64,000 nt of DNA from Clostridium kluyveri (GTDB taxonomy: Bacteria; Bacillota; Clostridia; Clostridiales; Clostridiaceae), in assembly GCF_001902295.1 (NCBI RefSeq), contig NZ_CP018335.1:1984001-2048000 (forward strand), in the 5' to 3' direction. Below are positions 34,933 to 43,530 of this stretch, piece by piece. The notes beneath the pieces were generated by a model. The model had not been told where the DNA came from and did not search any database. It saw nothing but the letters and a program-made list of their open reading frames with translations. Every line of letters begins with the position of its first letter. Within the stretch, counting starts at the first letter, position 1. The translations under genes were made by a program, and so were the position numbers.

Positions 34933-34993
34933 TTACATCCCTCCTAATTGGTGTCAATCACTTTAAATTTATAACTTTTAGTGAAGTGTTAAT

Positions 34994-35215
34994 CTAACTA
35001 ACTTCTACTATTAAAGCTTCTTCTTTTCTAAGACTGAGTTCATAACCTTTTACATTAATTTCTACAGGATCTCCAAGAGGAGCTACCTTACGCACATATA
35101 TTTCAGTACCTTTAGTCAAACCCATGTCCATAAATCTTCTTTTAATGGCACCTTTTCCATGTACCTTAACAATAGTAACTGTTTCACCACATTTGATGTC
35201 TTTTAATGTTTTCAT
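34994..35215 (-). CDS. feoA: FeoA iron transport accessory protein (second)
   Basis: 73 aa. SH3-like FeoA: MKTLKDIKCGETVTIVKVHG, RRFMDMGLTKGTEIYV, DPVEINVKGYELSLRKEEA. It sits 62 bp before feoB and 30 bp after the first feoA. RBS AAGGGAAAGGAGATAAGTAT. FeoA is thought to activate FeoB GTPase or transport. Confidence 0.92.
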   Translation of the reverse strand: MKTLKDIKCGETVTIVKVHGKGAIKRRFMDMGLTKGTEIYVRKVAPLGDPVEINVKGYELSLRKEEALIVEVS

Positions 35216-35244
35216 ATACTTATCTCCTTTCCCTTATAAATATG

Positions 35245-35457
35245 CTATACAATAATTCTCTTTGCCATAGATTTATTTAAGGCAATACGAGCATCTTTTA
35301 CATTTACAATAATATCTCCAGCTATTTCAGCCACTACAGTTACATGTTCCCCAAGAACAAATCCGAGATGTTCCAAATGGCGGCGAACATCGTCATTACC
35401 TAGAATATTCTTAATACTACTTGTCTCTCCTACCTTTATCATTGTAATCGGCATCAT
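35245..35457 (-). CDS. feoA: FeoA iron transport accessory protein (first)
   Basis: 70 aa. MMPITMIKVGETSSIKNI, RRHLEHLGFVLGEHVTVV, ARIALNKSMAKRIIV. It is the first gene of the feo operon, with GAGGAGGAAG upstream; either of two adjacent ATG codons may start it. Its sequence is closer to the third FeoA protein (31982-32233) at the C-terminus (RIALxxxMAxRIIV) than to its neighbour. Confidence 0.9.
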   Translation of the reverse strand: MMPITMIKVGETSSIKNILGNDDVRRHLEHLGFVLGEHVTVVAEIAGDIIVNVKDARIALNKSMAKRIIV

Positions 35458-35616
35458 AATATACTTCCTCCTCTTCTACAAATTCTACAAAAACCATGAT
35501 ATGAATTTATTTAAAACGTTATTTCTTCATGCTAGGCATTATTTCTTTAAAAAAACATTCTCCCCACAAATCATTATCCATACAATAACTAAATATATTT
35601 CAATTAAATTTACGAT

Positions 35617-35635
35617 AATGACATTCAATATCATT
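35617..35635 (-). promoter_or_regulatory. Fur-like box upstream of the feo operon
   Basis: AATGACATTCAATATCATT, a 9-1-9 inverted repeat with one mismatch, about 160 bp upstream of the first feoA. It differs at one base from the box at 32444-32462. Two occurrences at iron-uptake genes support Fur-type control. Confidence 0.7.
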
Positions 35636-35720
35636 CACTATATATTTTTATTATAATACACTAATTTTTTTTTGTAAACAGAGTATGCAAAATTGTTGTA
35701 TTTTTTGCAAAAAAAATAAA

Positions 35721-35748
35721 ATCAGGACTTAATTCGCCAAGTCCTGAT
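35721..35748 (-). terminator. Terminator of infC
   Basis: ATCAGGACTT (35721-35730) pairs perfectly with 35739-35748, and a T-rich tract follows on the minus strand. It lies 26 bp after the infC stop, so infC is monocistronic. Confidence 0.82.
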
Positions 35749-35773
35749 AGAACTTCCTATATTTTTATTAGAC

Positions 35774-36280
35774 CTACTGCTTTTTAGGAGCTAAAATCAT
35801 AAACATATTATTCCCCTCTAATTTAGGAGCTCTCTCTACAGATACTTCCTCTCCAACTTTACCCAAAAATACATTTAAAACATTTCTACCTAAATTTGTA
35901 TAATTATTTTGTCTCCCTCTAAACCTTATAGATACTTTAACCTTATTACCTTTATCCAAAAACTTTCTTGCATTATTAGCTTTAATCTCTATATCATTTT
36001 CCTCAATAGTAGCACTTAGTCTAATTTCTTTCAACTCAACAATTTTCTGATTTTTTTTAGCAAGCTTTGCCTTCTTAGACTGTTCATAGACAAACTTACT
36101 ATAATTCATTATCTTGCATACAGGTGGTTTAGCCTGTGGTGACACCATCACCAAATCCATACCCTTTTCCCTGGCTATATTTAAAGCTTCCTTAGTATTT
36201 ATAATAATACTATCTTTTTCCCCTACCAATCTGACTTTCTCTACTCTAATTTCTTCATTTAAGTTATTAACTTTATTAAT
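35774..36280 (-). CDS. infC: Translation initiation factor IF-3 (stand-alone)
   Basis: 168 aa. The N-terminal domain has NLNEEIRVEKVRLVGEKD; the linker and C-terminal domain have VSPQAKPPVCKIMNYSKFVY, LKEIRLSATIEENDIEIKA and SIRFRGRQ. It binds the 30S subunit and checks start codons. No ATG fits: the only ATG/GTG/TTG-type start upstream (GTG at 36289) lies inside the Shine-Dalgarno GGAGG. AUU codons follow at 36283 and 36280; the second is 8 bases from GGAGG. AUU starts are the classic mark of IF-3 autoregulation. The usual rpmI-rplT partners are absent, since a terminator follows. Confidence 0.9.
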   Translation of the reverse strand: MNKVNNLNEEIRVEKVRLVGEKDSIIINTKEALNIAREKGMDLVMVSPQAKPPVCKIMNYSKFVYEQSKKAKLAKKNQKIVELKEIRLSATIEENDIEIKANNARKFLDKGNKVKVSIRFRGRQNNYTNLGRNVLNVFLGKVGEEVSVERAPKLEGNNMFMILAPKKQ

Positions 36281-36404
36281 AATATACACCTCCGTGATTT
36301 TAAATTTACCTATTTATTATTATATATAAGGATTTACCCTTCTGCAACTATAAATATACTTATTTATTGTATTATTCCAATATTTACTCATCTAAGACAA
36401 AAGC

Positions 36405-37790
36405 TTAAACTCTAAGTTTTTTGCAATCCGTCAATTCTCTTTTCGGAATATTCTTTGTAAAAATACTCAGACATAAAGTAATTATAGGTAAAACATAACA
36501 CAATAATGCATAAGGTCCATATTTAATTGATGATATTCCTGTAAGTGCTAGAATAAACAGCGAATTTCCATTCCATGGTATTAATGGAGCCATCACAACT
36601 CCCGTATCAGATATGGTTCTAGCTAAAACATAATTTTCAATTTTCAATTTTTTATATTTATCTCTTAAAAGTTCTCCAGGTAATATTATTCCCATGCTTT
36701 GATCACAGATTATAGTTAATATAGCACTTATGATCCCTGTTTTTATAATAATCTCTTCTTTACATCTTACTTTAGAAATCATTTTATTTATTATGGGATT
36801 TATAATTCCAGTGCCACTAAATATACTGCTTAAAGCAACAGCCATCATTATTATAAAAAATATGCTGATTATTGACTGAATTCCTCCTCCCACCAATATT
36901 TTATTCAATTCTAAAGAAGTAGTATTACCTTTATATCCAAATAGTATATAACTAAAAATTTTTACTAAAGATACTTTTTGACAAAAGATACTTATTACTG
37001 TTCCTACAGTTACTCCTGCAAGTAGGGAATTAACCATCTTTATGCCCAAAAAGCATAACAAAAATATTAAAACTGGTACTAATAAAAGCAGAGGAGACAT
37101 AAAATAATTTTCCCCAATAGATTTTTGGAAATCACCTAATGCATATTCTGCTATAGTATAATTTCTGCCCATATAGAAATAAACTATAGATACAATTATA
37201 CAAGCAGGTAAAGTAGTCCTCAACATATATATAAGTGCTCTCTTATAAGATATTCTAATAGTAGAAATCATAAGATTTACAAGTCCTGAAATTGGAGAAA
37301 GTTTATCTGCTAAAAATGCACCTGAAACAATGGCCCCAAGGAGAATATAATCTGGAACCTGAAACACTTTTCCGAGGCCAAGTAATGCAATTCCTATAGT
37401 ACTTATACATGCAACTGCAGAACCAATAAAAATTGAAACTAAGGATGTAAATATAAATGCTACAAATATTAAATTCTTGCCTATTATATAATCAAATCCA
37501 TAAAACATCATAGCAGGTATGATCCCTGAAGAAAACCATATTGGAATAGTTATTCCTATGAGTACTATTAATATAAAAAGTTCCCTGCATTCTATAAAAC
37601 TATTTATAATCATTATTAAAAGTTCCTTAAAAGTAAAACCACATACTTTGAACATGCATAAAGAAAAAATTACACTTATAAACAGTCCATAAAATAAAAG
37701 TACGTTAAAAACTATACACATTATAATAGATATAAGTGTAAAAGTTAAAATAAATGTTCTATGCCAAATAGAAATATTATCATTTTTCAC
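36405..37790 (-). CDS. Na+/H+ antiporter, NhaC family
   Basis: 461 aa with about 11-12 membrane helices. NhaC-like features are GAIVSGAFLADKLSPISGLVNL and a late TISDTGVVMAPLIPWNGNSLF, the usual ion-site helix of the family. An NhaC-type antiporter exchanging sodium (or malate/lactate in subtypes) is the best call. Alone on its transcript; the RBS AATTCAGGGAGAAGG lies upstream of the ATG. Confidence 0.85.
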   Translation of the reverse strand: MKNDNISIWHRTFILTFTLISIIMCIVFNVLLFYGLFISVIFSLCMFKVCGFTFKELLIMIINSFIECRELFILIVLIGITIPIWFSSGIIPAMMFYGFDYIIGKNLIFVAFIFTSLVSIFIGSAVACISTIGIALLGLGKVFQVPDYILLGAIVSGAFLADKLSPISGLVNLMISTIRISYKRALIYMLRTTLPACIIVSIVYFYMGRNYTIAEYALGDFQKSIGENYFMSPLLLLVPVLIFLLCFLGIKMVNSLLAGVTVGTVISIFCQKVSLVKIFSYILFGYKGNTTSLELNKILVGGGIQSIISIFFIIMMAVALSSIFSGTGIINPIINKMISKVRCKEEIIIKTGIISAILTIICDQSMGIILPGELLRDKYKKLKIENYVLARTISDTGVVMAPLIPWNGNSLFILALTGISSIKYGPYALLCYVLPIITLCLSIFTKNIPKRELTDCKKLRV

Positions 37791-37945
37791 TCTGAAACCT
37801 TCTCCCTGAATTAAAACATGTTTAAATAAAGATAAAAGATACTCTCATATATTATATTAAATAGATTATTCCATACTGTACCATGGTATCACGAAAGTTC
37901 TTAAGGTACAAGTATTTACTTCTATGAATTTAATACACTATATAT

Positions 37946-39259
37946 TTATAAAAAACTCCATAAAAGAAGTATAGTTATTCCTATCAGCACTACTGCAATT
38001 ATATAAGCTCTTATATTTATGAACAAGCTATTCTTATATTTGCCCATAATATCTTTTTTATTTGAAAGCAATATAATAAAAATTATAATAGGAATCATTA
38101 TAATTCCGCCTATTATCTGAGTAATAAGTGCCATATAATTTAAAGGGAGATTAGGTACTAAAATAATTAGTGCGGCCACAGCTACACTTCCCATATATAC
38201 GGCATAAAATTTATGGGCTTCTTTTATTTTATTATTTAAACTATGGGGCCAATTAAAGGCATCTGCCACACACCAGGAAGAGGATAGTGATATAGTAATT
38301 GAGGCTAGAAGGCCTGCGTTAAATATGCCAAGAGCAAATAATATACCTATACCTCTGCCAAAATAATTTGTAAAACCAAGTATCAATTCAGCAGGTCCTG
38401 CATTTTCTATATTCTGTACATGACCAAACAATGCCGCTCCAGAGATAAGTATACAAATAGCGATTATTACCTGAACTATGCATCCTATACGAATATCCAG
38501 ACGTCTTGCAAAAATATGACTTTCTCCTGTACCTCCTTTATCCATATAAGCACTGTTTTGAAAAAATACCATCCATGGAGCTATTGAATTACCTGCAATA
38601 GCTGCAGTATACCATAATAAATCATTATTTCCATGGATTAGATTTAAAGACATAAAATTATATGAACTAGTCACTGCACTTGGATGAACAATAAAGGCAA
38701 TTACAATAAATATCACATTGGAACTACCAATTAAAAGTGCCATTCTCTCTTTCTTCTTATATCCTGCAAATATAATAATTGATAACACAAGTATTAAGCT
38801 GATAGCTGTCCCCATCCAAATAGGTATTCCAATAACAATTAAGCCTGCAGTCATACCTATAAATTCTGTGGAAAGCATTAAAATATTTTCAACAATCAAA
38901 GCAGCTACATGATATTTTACCCAATATCCTCCATAATATTTTCCGATAAGCTTTATAAGACTGCTTCCACTTATAGTTCCAATCCTCATTGACATTTCCT
39001 GAACTGCATAAGGTATTATAATAAGAGAAATACACAGAGGTATAAATAGACTTATGCCAAATTTCATACCTGTTACACAGTAAGATATTACCCCTCCAGC
39101 ATCATTGTCTCCCATGGCAGCTAAGAGTCCTGGTCCTATAACTGTCCATAATAATGTACTGCGACTTAAATATTTTTTTTCTTTTCTATCTATAGTATTA
39201 TAAAATTTTGACTTACTTATATTAAATCCTTCTAATCTATTTTCATTTGAACCATTCAT
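37946..39259 (-). CDS. Nramp-related divalent metal transporter with non-canonical metal site
   Basis: 437 aa with 11 membrane segments in the Nramp (SLC11) pattern. Helix 1 reads GPGLLAAMGDNDAGGV where classical Nramp has DPGN. Helix 6 reads GNSIAPWMVFFQNSAY where classical MntH has the MPH motif with the metal-binding Met. Loss of that Met is typical of Nramp-related magnesium/manganese transporters. Transport of a harder ion such as magnesium is therefore inferred, not shown. Start at 39259, preceded by TGGAGG; an upstream extension has no RBS. Confidence 0.82.
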   Translation of the reverse strand: MNGSNENRLEGFNISKSKFYNTIDRKEKKYLSRSTLLWTVIGPGLLAAMGDNDAGGVISYCVTGMKFGISLFIPLCISLIIIPYAVQEMSMRIGTISGSSLIKLIGKYYGGYWVKYHVAALIVENILMLSTEFIGMTAGLIVIGIPIWMGTAISLILVLSIIIFAGYKKKERMALLIGSSNVIFIVIAFIVHPSAVTSSYNFMSLNLIHGNNDLLWYTAAIAGNSIAPWMVFFQNSAYMDKGGTGESHIFARRLDIRIGCIVQVIIAICILISGAALFGHVQNIENAGPAELILGFTNYFGRGIGILFALGIFNAGLLASITISLSSSWCVADAFNWPHSLNNKIKEAHKFYAVYMGSVAVAALIILVPNLPLNYMALITQIIGGIIMIPIIIFIILLSNKKDIMGKYKNSLFINIRAYIIAVVLIGITILLLWSFL

Positions 39260-39490
39260 TATATTGTTACCTCCAAAATAGATTACATCTCTAACTGAAT
39301 CTAATATCATAGTATACTTATATGTAGAAATTGTTTCTTATTTTTCAAATTAATATTGAAATAAATTCAACATTAACAAAATTATTAAAGTCAATTATAC
39401 TAACGTAGTGTCTAATGCATATACTTTAATATAACTAATTATTGATTTTAGCTTAAATAACCTTTTAATTAATTAAGGAGTGAGATAAGC

Positions 39491-40171
39491 GTGTATGAAA
39501 ACAAAAAAAAATCTGAATTAGGCTCCATGATTAGAACTTTATTAAAAGAAAATTCACTTTCTATGCGTAAATTAAGTTCTATAAGTGGAATAGATACTGC
39601 CACCATTTCAAGAATTGTAAATGGCAAACAAAGAGCAAATATGAATCACCTTAGGATTCTTTCTAAATATTTAAATGTGCCTATAAAAAAATTATTAATA
39701 GCGGACGGATATGACATGACATCTTTAAATGATGAAGATCCCATGGATTCACCTTCCCTTATAAAAAACATCCATGAGCTCTTAAAATTACCTGATTTAT
39801 TAAATTACAAATGTGATTTGTCAAAAATAGAAGAAGAACTGGAAAAGTATAAAATATATGCTCTTACAGAAGAAGGGAAAAGCATCATATATAAAAATTT
39901 TAATAAAAAAATAGAAGCTGTAAATGGAGATGGTTTTTTTATAGAGGAATTAAAGGAAATGTACAAAAAATTCTGTGATGAAAGTCTTCCAGAAGAGATT
40001 CATGCCCTACTTGGAAGTGGATTGCTTTATTTTATACTTTCTGTAGATATTATACCTGATTATATATTTCCAATAGGCTATTTAGATGATATTATAGCTA
40101 TAAAACTAGTACTCCATAATATGCTAGAGGTAAAACAAAAACATGAAAAAGATATGTATAAAATACTTTAA
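39491..40171 (+). CDS. XRE-family HTH protein fused to DUF1232
   Basis: 226 aa. The N-terminal HTH (LSMRKLSSISGIDTATISRI, about residues 18-37) is a Cro/CI-type DNA-binding domain. A middle region of about 90 residues is charged. The C-terminal DUF1232 (YkvA) segment is LPEEIHALLGSGLLYFILSV, then DIIPDYIFPIGYLDD. DUF1232 usually forms a membrane-associated helical pair. The start is GTG 39491 with AAGGAGTGAG upstream. A membrane-linked regulator is suggested by the architecture. Confidence 0.82.
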   Translation: MYENKKKSELGSMIRTLLKENSLSMRKLSSISGIDTATISRIVNGKQRANMNHLRILSKYLNVPIKKLLIADGYDMTSLNDEDPMDSPSLIKNIHELLKLPDLLNYKCDLSKIEEELEKYKIYALTEEGKSIIYKNFNKKIEAVNGDGFFIEELKEMYKKFCDESLPEEIHALLGSGLLYFILSVDIIPDYIFPIGYLDDIIAIKLVLHNMLEVKQKHEKDMYKIL

Positions 40172-40188
40172 ATGTATATTTACGTTAA

Positions 40189-40240
40189 AACTATAAACTA
40201 AGGCACCAAACCTTTAGATTTAGTGCCTTAGTTTATAGTT
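40189..40240. terminator. Bidirectional terminator, XRE gene / punA
   Basis: A perfect 18-bp stem (40189-40206 with 40223-40240), GC-rich near the loop. It overlaps the last codons of the purine nucleoside phosphorylase gene. Confidence 0.85.
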
Positions 40241-41051
40241 CTCTCAATATTTTTCTTAAAAGTAATTTTAAATTTTCAGATACCATAGATGAAGTTTTTA
40301 TAACATCATCATGACTTAAGGGCTGCCTGAGTATTCCTGCCGCCATATTAGTTACACAGGATATTCCCATAACTTTCATACCACTATGATTTGCTGTAAT
40401 GACTTCTGGAACTGTAGACATGCCTACTGCGTCTCCTCCTAGTACTCTTAACATATTTATTTCGGCAGGTGTTTCATAACTTGGTCCACTCATGTATACA
40501 TATACTCCCTGCTGCAGCTGTATATTTAATTGAAGAGCTGCATTTTTGGCTATTTTTATAAGTTCTTTATCATAGGCCTCGGACATATCTGGAAATCTAG
40601 TTCCAAAGTCCTTTAAGTTTTGTCCTATAAGTGGATTCTGTCCAGATAAATTTATATGGTCGTTTATAAGCATAAGCTCCCCGCTTTTATAATTTTTATT
40701 TACTCCTCCTGCAGCATTAGTAACTATGAGAATTTCTACTCCCAATTTTTTCATTACCCTGATTGGAAAAGTTACCTCTTCCATTGAATACCCCTCATAA
40801 TAATGAAACCTTCCCTGCATTGCAATTACATATTTACCTTCAAGATTTCCTATAACAAATCTATTCTTATGTCCTTCCACTGTAGAAACAGGAAAATGTG
40901 GTATTTCATTATAATTACAAATTCTAGGTTCTTCAATCTCCTCTGCCATGTCTCCCAACCCTGATCCCAGTATAATTCCTATCTTAGGGGTGGTTTTTAT
41001 ATTAAAGTTTATATACTCCACTGTTTCTTTTACCTTCATATTCAAATCCAT
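40233..41051 (-). CDS. Purine nucleoside phosphorylase, trimeric type
   Basis: 272 aa. Motifs of the PNP-I family: GIILGSGLGDMAEEIE phosphate-binding segment, HFPVSTVEGHKNRF with the phosphate His, MQGRFHYYEGYSMEEVTFP, and the GPSYETPAEINMLR base-binding stretch with TNMAAG. It cleaves inosine/guanosine with phosphate to free base plus ribose-1-phosphate. The start at 41051 follows GAAAGGGGATTAATT; an in-frame ATG six codons upstream lacks a spaced RBS. Confidence 0.93.
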   Translation of the reverse strand: MDLNMKVKETVEYINFNIKTTPKIGIILGSGLGDMAEEIEEPRICNYNEIPHFPVSTVEGHKNRFVIGNLEGKYVIAMQGRFHYYEGYSMEEVTFPIRVMKKLGVEILIVTNAAGGVNKNYKSGELMLINDHINLSGQNPLIGQNLKDFGTRFPDMSEAYDKELIKIAKNAALQLNIQLQQGVYVYMSGPSYETPAEINMLRVLGGDAVGMSTVPEVITANHSGMKVMGISCVTNMAAGILRQPLSHDDVIKTSSMVSENLKLLLRKILREL

Positions 41052-41090
41052 AATTAATCCCCTTTCCAATATGTAAAAACTTTAATTCCA

Positions 41091-42020
41091 TTATAAAAAA
41101 GAAGGCGGCATTTCACTTAAATCATAAGGTGTTTCCTGATAAACATAATAATTAAGCCAATTTGAAAACAGCAAATCCGCATGACTTCTCCATTTTACTA
41201 CAGGCTTTTTATCTGGATTATCATCTGGAAAATAGTTTTTAGGTATTTTTATATGTTCACCTTTTGAAATATCTCTCATATATTCATCTTTTAATGTAAA
41301 AGGATCATATTCTGAATGGCCTGTTACAAAAATCCTTCTTCCTTTGTTGTCCAAAATCAGATAAACTCCTGCTTCTTTAGATTGTGCCAGTATAGTTAAT
41401 TCCTTAACTTTTTCAATATCTTCTTTTTTCACTTCTGTATACCTAGAATGGGGTACATAAAATTCATCATCAAATCCTCGTACTAATTTTTCTTTTTCCT
41501 CTGTAACTTCATGTTTAAATACCCCAAATAACTTTTCTTTTAATATGTACTTTGGTATACCATAATGATAGTATAATCCAGCTTGTGCCCCCCAACATAT
41601 ATGTAATGTAGAGTATACATGATATTTGCTCCACTCCATTATCTCTTTCAATTCTTCCCAGTAATTAACCTTAGAAAATTCCAACTGTTCTATTGGAGCT
41701 CCCGTAATAATTAATCCGTCAAATTTTTCATTTTTTATCTCATCAAAAGTTCTGTAAAAATTGGTTAAATACTCTTCTGAAGTATTTTTACAGACATGAG
41801 TTTTTAAATGGAGTAATTCAACCTCAATTTGCAGTGCAGTATTACCTATAAGTCTCAGCAATTGAACCTCCGTAGTAATTTTAATTGGCATAAGATTTAA
41901 AATAGCAATTTTAAGCGGTCTTATATCTTGATGAAAAGCTACATTTTCAGGCATAATAAATATATTTTCACTATTTAAAATTTCAACAGCAGGTAGGTCA
42001 TCTTTTATCTTTATTGGCAT
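41091..42020 (-). CDS. metA: Homoserine O-acyltransferase MetA
   Basis: 309 aa, class I glutamine amidotransferase-like fold. It has MPIKIKDDLPAVEILNSENI, LNLMPIKITTEVQLLRL, the catalytic Cys in HICWGAQAGLYYHYG (about residue 142), YVPHSRYTEV and ILAQSKEAGVYLI with a conserved Glu, and FVTGHSEYDP with the His. It makes O-acetyl- or O-succinyl-homoserine in methionine synthesis. RBS GAGGTGATGCT; its own promoter is 36 bp upstream. Confidence 0.95.
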   Translation of the reverse strand: MPIKIKDDLPAVEILNSENIFIMPENVAFHQDIRPLKIAILNLMPIKITTEVQLLRLIGNTALQIEVELLHLKTHVCKNTSEEYLTNFYRTFDEIKNEKFDGLIITGAPIEQLEFSKVNYWEELKEIMEWSKYHVYSTLHICWGAQAGLYYHYGIPKYILKEKLFGVFKHEVTEEKEKLVRGFDDEFYVPHSRYTEVKKEDIEKVKELTILAQSKEAGVYLILDNKGRRIFVTGHSEYDPFTLKDEYMRDISKGEHIKIPKNYFPDDNPDKKPVVKWRSHADLLFSNWLNYYVYQETPYDLSEMPPSFL

Positions 42021-42055
42021 AGCATCACCTCTGAAGTTAAATTTCGCTAAATTTT

Positions 42056-42084
42056 ATTATATCACAGCTAATTATATTTGAAAA
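42056..42084 (-). promoter_or_regulatory. Sigma-A promoter of metA
   Basis: Minus strand -35 TTTTCA (42079-42084) and perfect -10 TATAAT (42056-42061), 17-bp spacer. It lies between the upstream terminator and the metA start, so metA is not controlled by that terminator. Confidence 0.6.
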
Positions 42085-42099
42085 CTAAAATTTTACAAA

Positions 42100-42138
42100 A
42101 AAGCCGCACTATAATAACAACAATTATAGTACGGCTTT
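42100..42138 (-). terminator. Rho-independent terminator upstream of metA
   Basis: A 16-bp stem with one mismatch (42100-42115 with 42123-42138), GC-rich base GCCG/CGGC, followed on the minus strand by TTTTTTG. No coding gene ends here, so it should end a non-coding minus-strand transcript coming from 42140-42650. Confidence 0.75.
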
Positions 42139-42289
42139 AATTTACTTTCTTTGGTCTATATATTATAGAAGAAGTATATTTGTATACAAAACATAAAGAA
42201 CACAAGAATCTACCTTACACCAATATATATAATTTAATATCCAATTATAATCTTTTATTATATTGCTATAAGTTAAAAACTATAATTAA

Positions 42290-42440
42290 ACAGTTCACCA
42301 CCTATATTGATGATTCGTTCAACCATGCAGCATACCTACACAGCCATATACAACCCTTTAGCTGTATACAACCATCTCAGCACCCTGAATGACCTTCGCT
42401 GAACCTTATACAACAATTTGGGATCCTATTATAATCAATA
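42290..42440 (-). ncRNA. Candidate structured non-coding RNA upstream of the terminator
   Basis: In an AT-rich gap (42140-42980) this stretch is clearly richer in G on the minus strand and has no credible ORF. GGTTCA near 42405 can pair with TTGAAC near 42320, and TACAGC with a GCTGTG segment about 25 bases on. A strong terminator lies 150 bp downstream on the same strand. Low confidence: no known family was recognised and no promoter was pinned down. Confidence 0.3.
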
Positions 42441-42599
42441 TAATTAACTATAATAAAACCTTTCACCGACATATAAGATCCACCTCTAATTGTATACATC
42501 ATATTTTTTAACTTTTAGCGTGAACATTACAAAAACTTACCAAGAAGTATTTTAAAATTATCTACTAAATTTCTAAAAAACTATATACAATTTTAGGCT

Positions 42600-42639
42600 A
42601 GCTTATATATATTCTTAAATATAAGAACATATATAAGCT
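42600..42639. repeat. 18-bp AT-rich hairpin
   Basis: AGCTTATATATATTCTTA (42600-42617) pairs with 42622-42639 with one mismatch and a 4-base loop. No T run follows. It lies between the candidate RNA and the structured repeat, and its role is unknown. Confidence 0.5.
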
Positions 42640-42728
42640 TCGGCTCAATTCTCATGCTCTTTACACTATTTAATATACCCTGATGTAAAAAAATAATTCA
42701 ATAATTTTTATGTAAATTATGGAATTTA

Positions 42729-42791
42729 AGCACTGCTTATCCCCACTTTGATAGAAGATGGGGGTGTTAGCAATGGTAGCGATCGGATAAA
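42729..42791 (+). repeat. Structured dispersed repeat, copy 1
   Basis: A 62-bp element bounded by TTATCC (left) and GGATAA (right), with an inner hairpin CCCCA-CTT/AAG-A-TGGGG. It is clearly related over its whole length to 61842-61905. The base pair at the bottom of the inner stem changes from C-G here to T-A in the other copy, which preserves pairing. It precedes the ECF sigma gene by about 200 bp. Confidence 0.55.
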
Positions 42792-42912
42792 TTACTTTCT
42801 AAAACTATTTCAATCATGACCTAATGTAAATTACACATCATTTTAATGGTATAAACAAATACTTACAATATTGAATTTTCATTAAGAATATTATCAAATA
42901 ATATCTTTAAAT

Positions 42913-42939
42913 TGTAACTTTTATACCATTTTCAACGTC
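42913..42939 (+). promoter_or_regulatory. ECF-type promoter of the sigma factor gene
   Basis: TGTAAC (42913-42918), a 17-bp spacer and CGTC (42936-42939). These match the -35/-10 pattern of Gram-positive ECF sigma promoters (TGTAAC...CGTC). Position 45 bp upstream of the sigma gene indicates autoregulation. Confidence 0.65.
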
Positions 42940-42983
42940 ATTATTAGTGTAACTAGGTAACTTGTAAAGGGGGGTTGTAACTT

Positions 42984-43511
42984 ATGATGGATGATGAAAA
43001 GAATACTGGGGTAGATGACATAAAATCTATTGACAGGATGTGTGGGGCTACCTGGGAAACGCTGTATCGTTTTATATACTTTAAAGTGCAAAATCGTGAA
43101 GAAGCTGAAGATATTACTCAGGAAACTTATTTTAAGGCTATTTCATATATACAAAAAAATAATATAAAAGTGGATAAATTTATAGGTTTCTTAAAAACTA
43201 TTTCACTAAATATCCTGAGAGATAAATGGCGTAAAAGCAAACGGCAGGGCAGCATAGTTAACTTTGACAATATAAACCCGGAGTCAGCGTCAGTGGAAGA
43301 TTGCACAGAGGATATGGCACAGCGTGAAGTTATACAAAATGCATTAAAGCTTTTAAATGAGGAACAGCGCACTGTTATTGAACTGAGAATATTAAAAGGA
43401 TTCTCCGTAGAGGATACTGCAAGGCAGATGAATAAAAAAGAGGGCAATATCCGGGTTTTACAATATAGGGCATTACAAAACCTTACAAAAATTCTCAAGG
43501 ATGAGCATTAA
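42984..43511 (+). CDS. ECF-type RNA polymerase sigma factor
   Basis: 175 aa. Region 2 is FIYFKVQNREEAEDITQETY (residues about 30-50). Region 4 is LNEEQRTVIELRILKGFSVE with DTARQMNKKEGNIRVLQYRA as the HTH. Region 3 is absent, as in ECF factors. RBS GGGGGG lies upstream of two adjacent ATG codons. It is preceded by an ECF-like promoter and followed by the anti-sigma candidate, 19 bp on. Confidence 0.93.
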   Translation: MMDDEKNTGVDDIKSIDRMCGATWETLYRFIYFKVQNREEAEDITQETYFKAISYIQKNNIKVDKFIGFLKTISLNILRDKWRKSKRQGSIVNFDNINPESASVEDCTEDMAQREVIQNALKLLNEEQRTVIELRILKGFSVEDTARQMNKKEGNIRVLQYRALQNLTKILKDEH

Positions 43512-43530
43512 ATTATGGAGGTGTGAATTA

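Noticed and set aside
42180..42392. Plus-strand open frame of 70 codons
   Set aside because: Low-complexity composition, no RBS, and it lies opposite the candidate RNA stretch.
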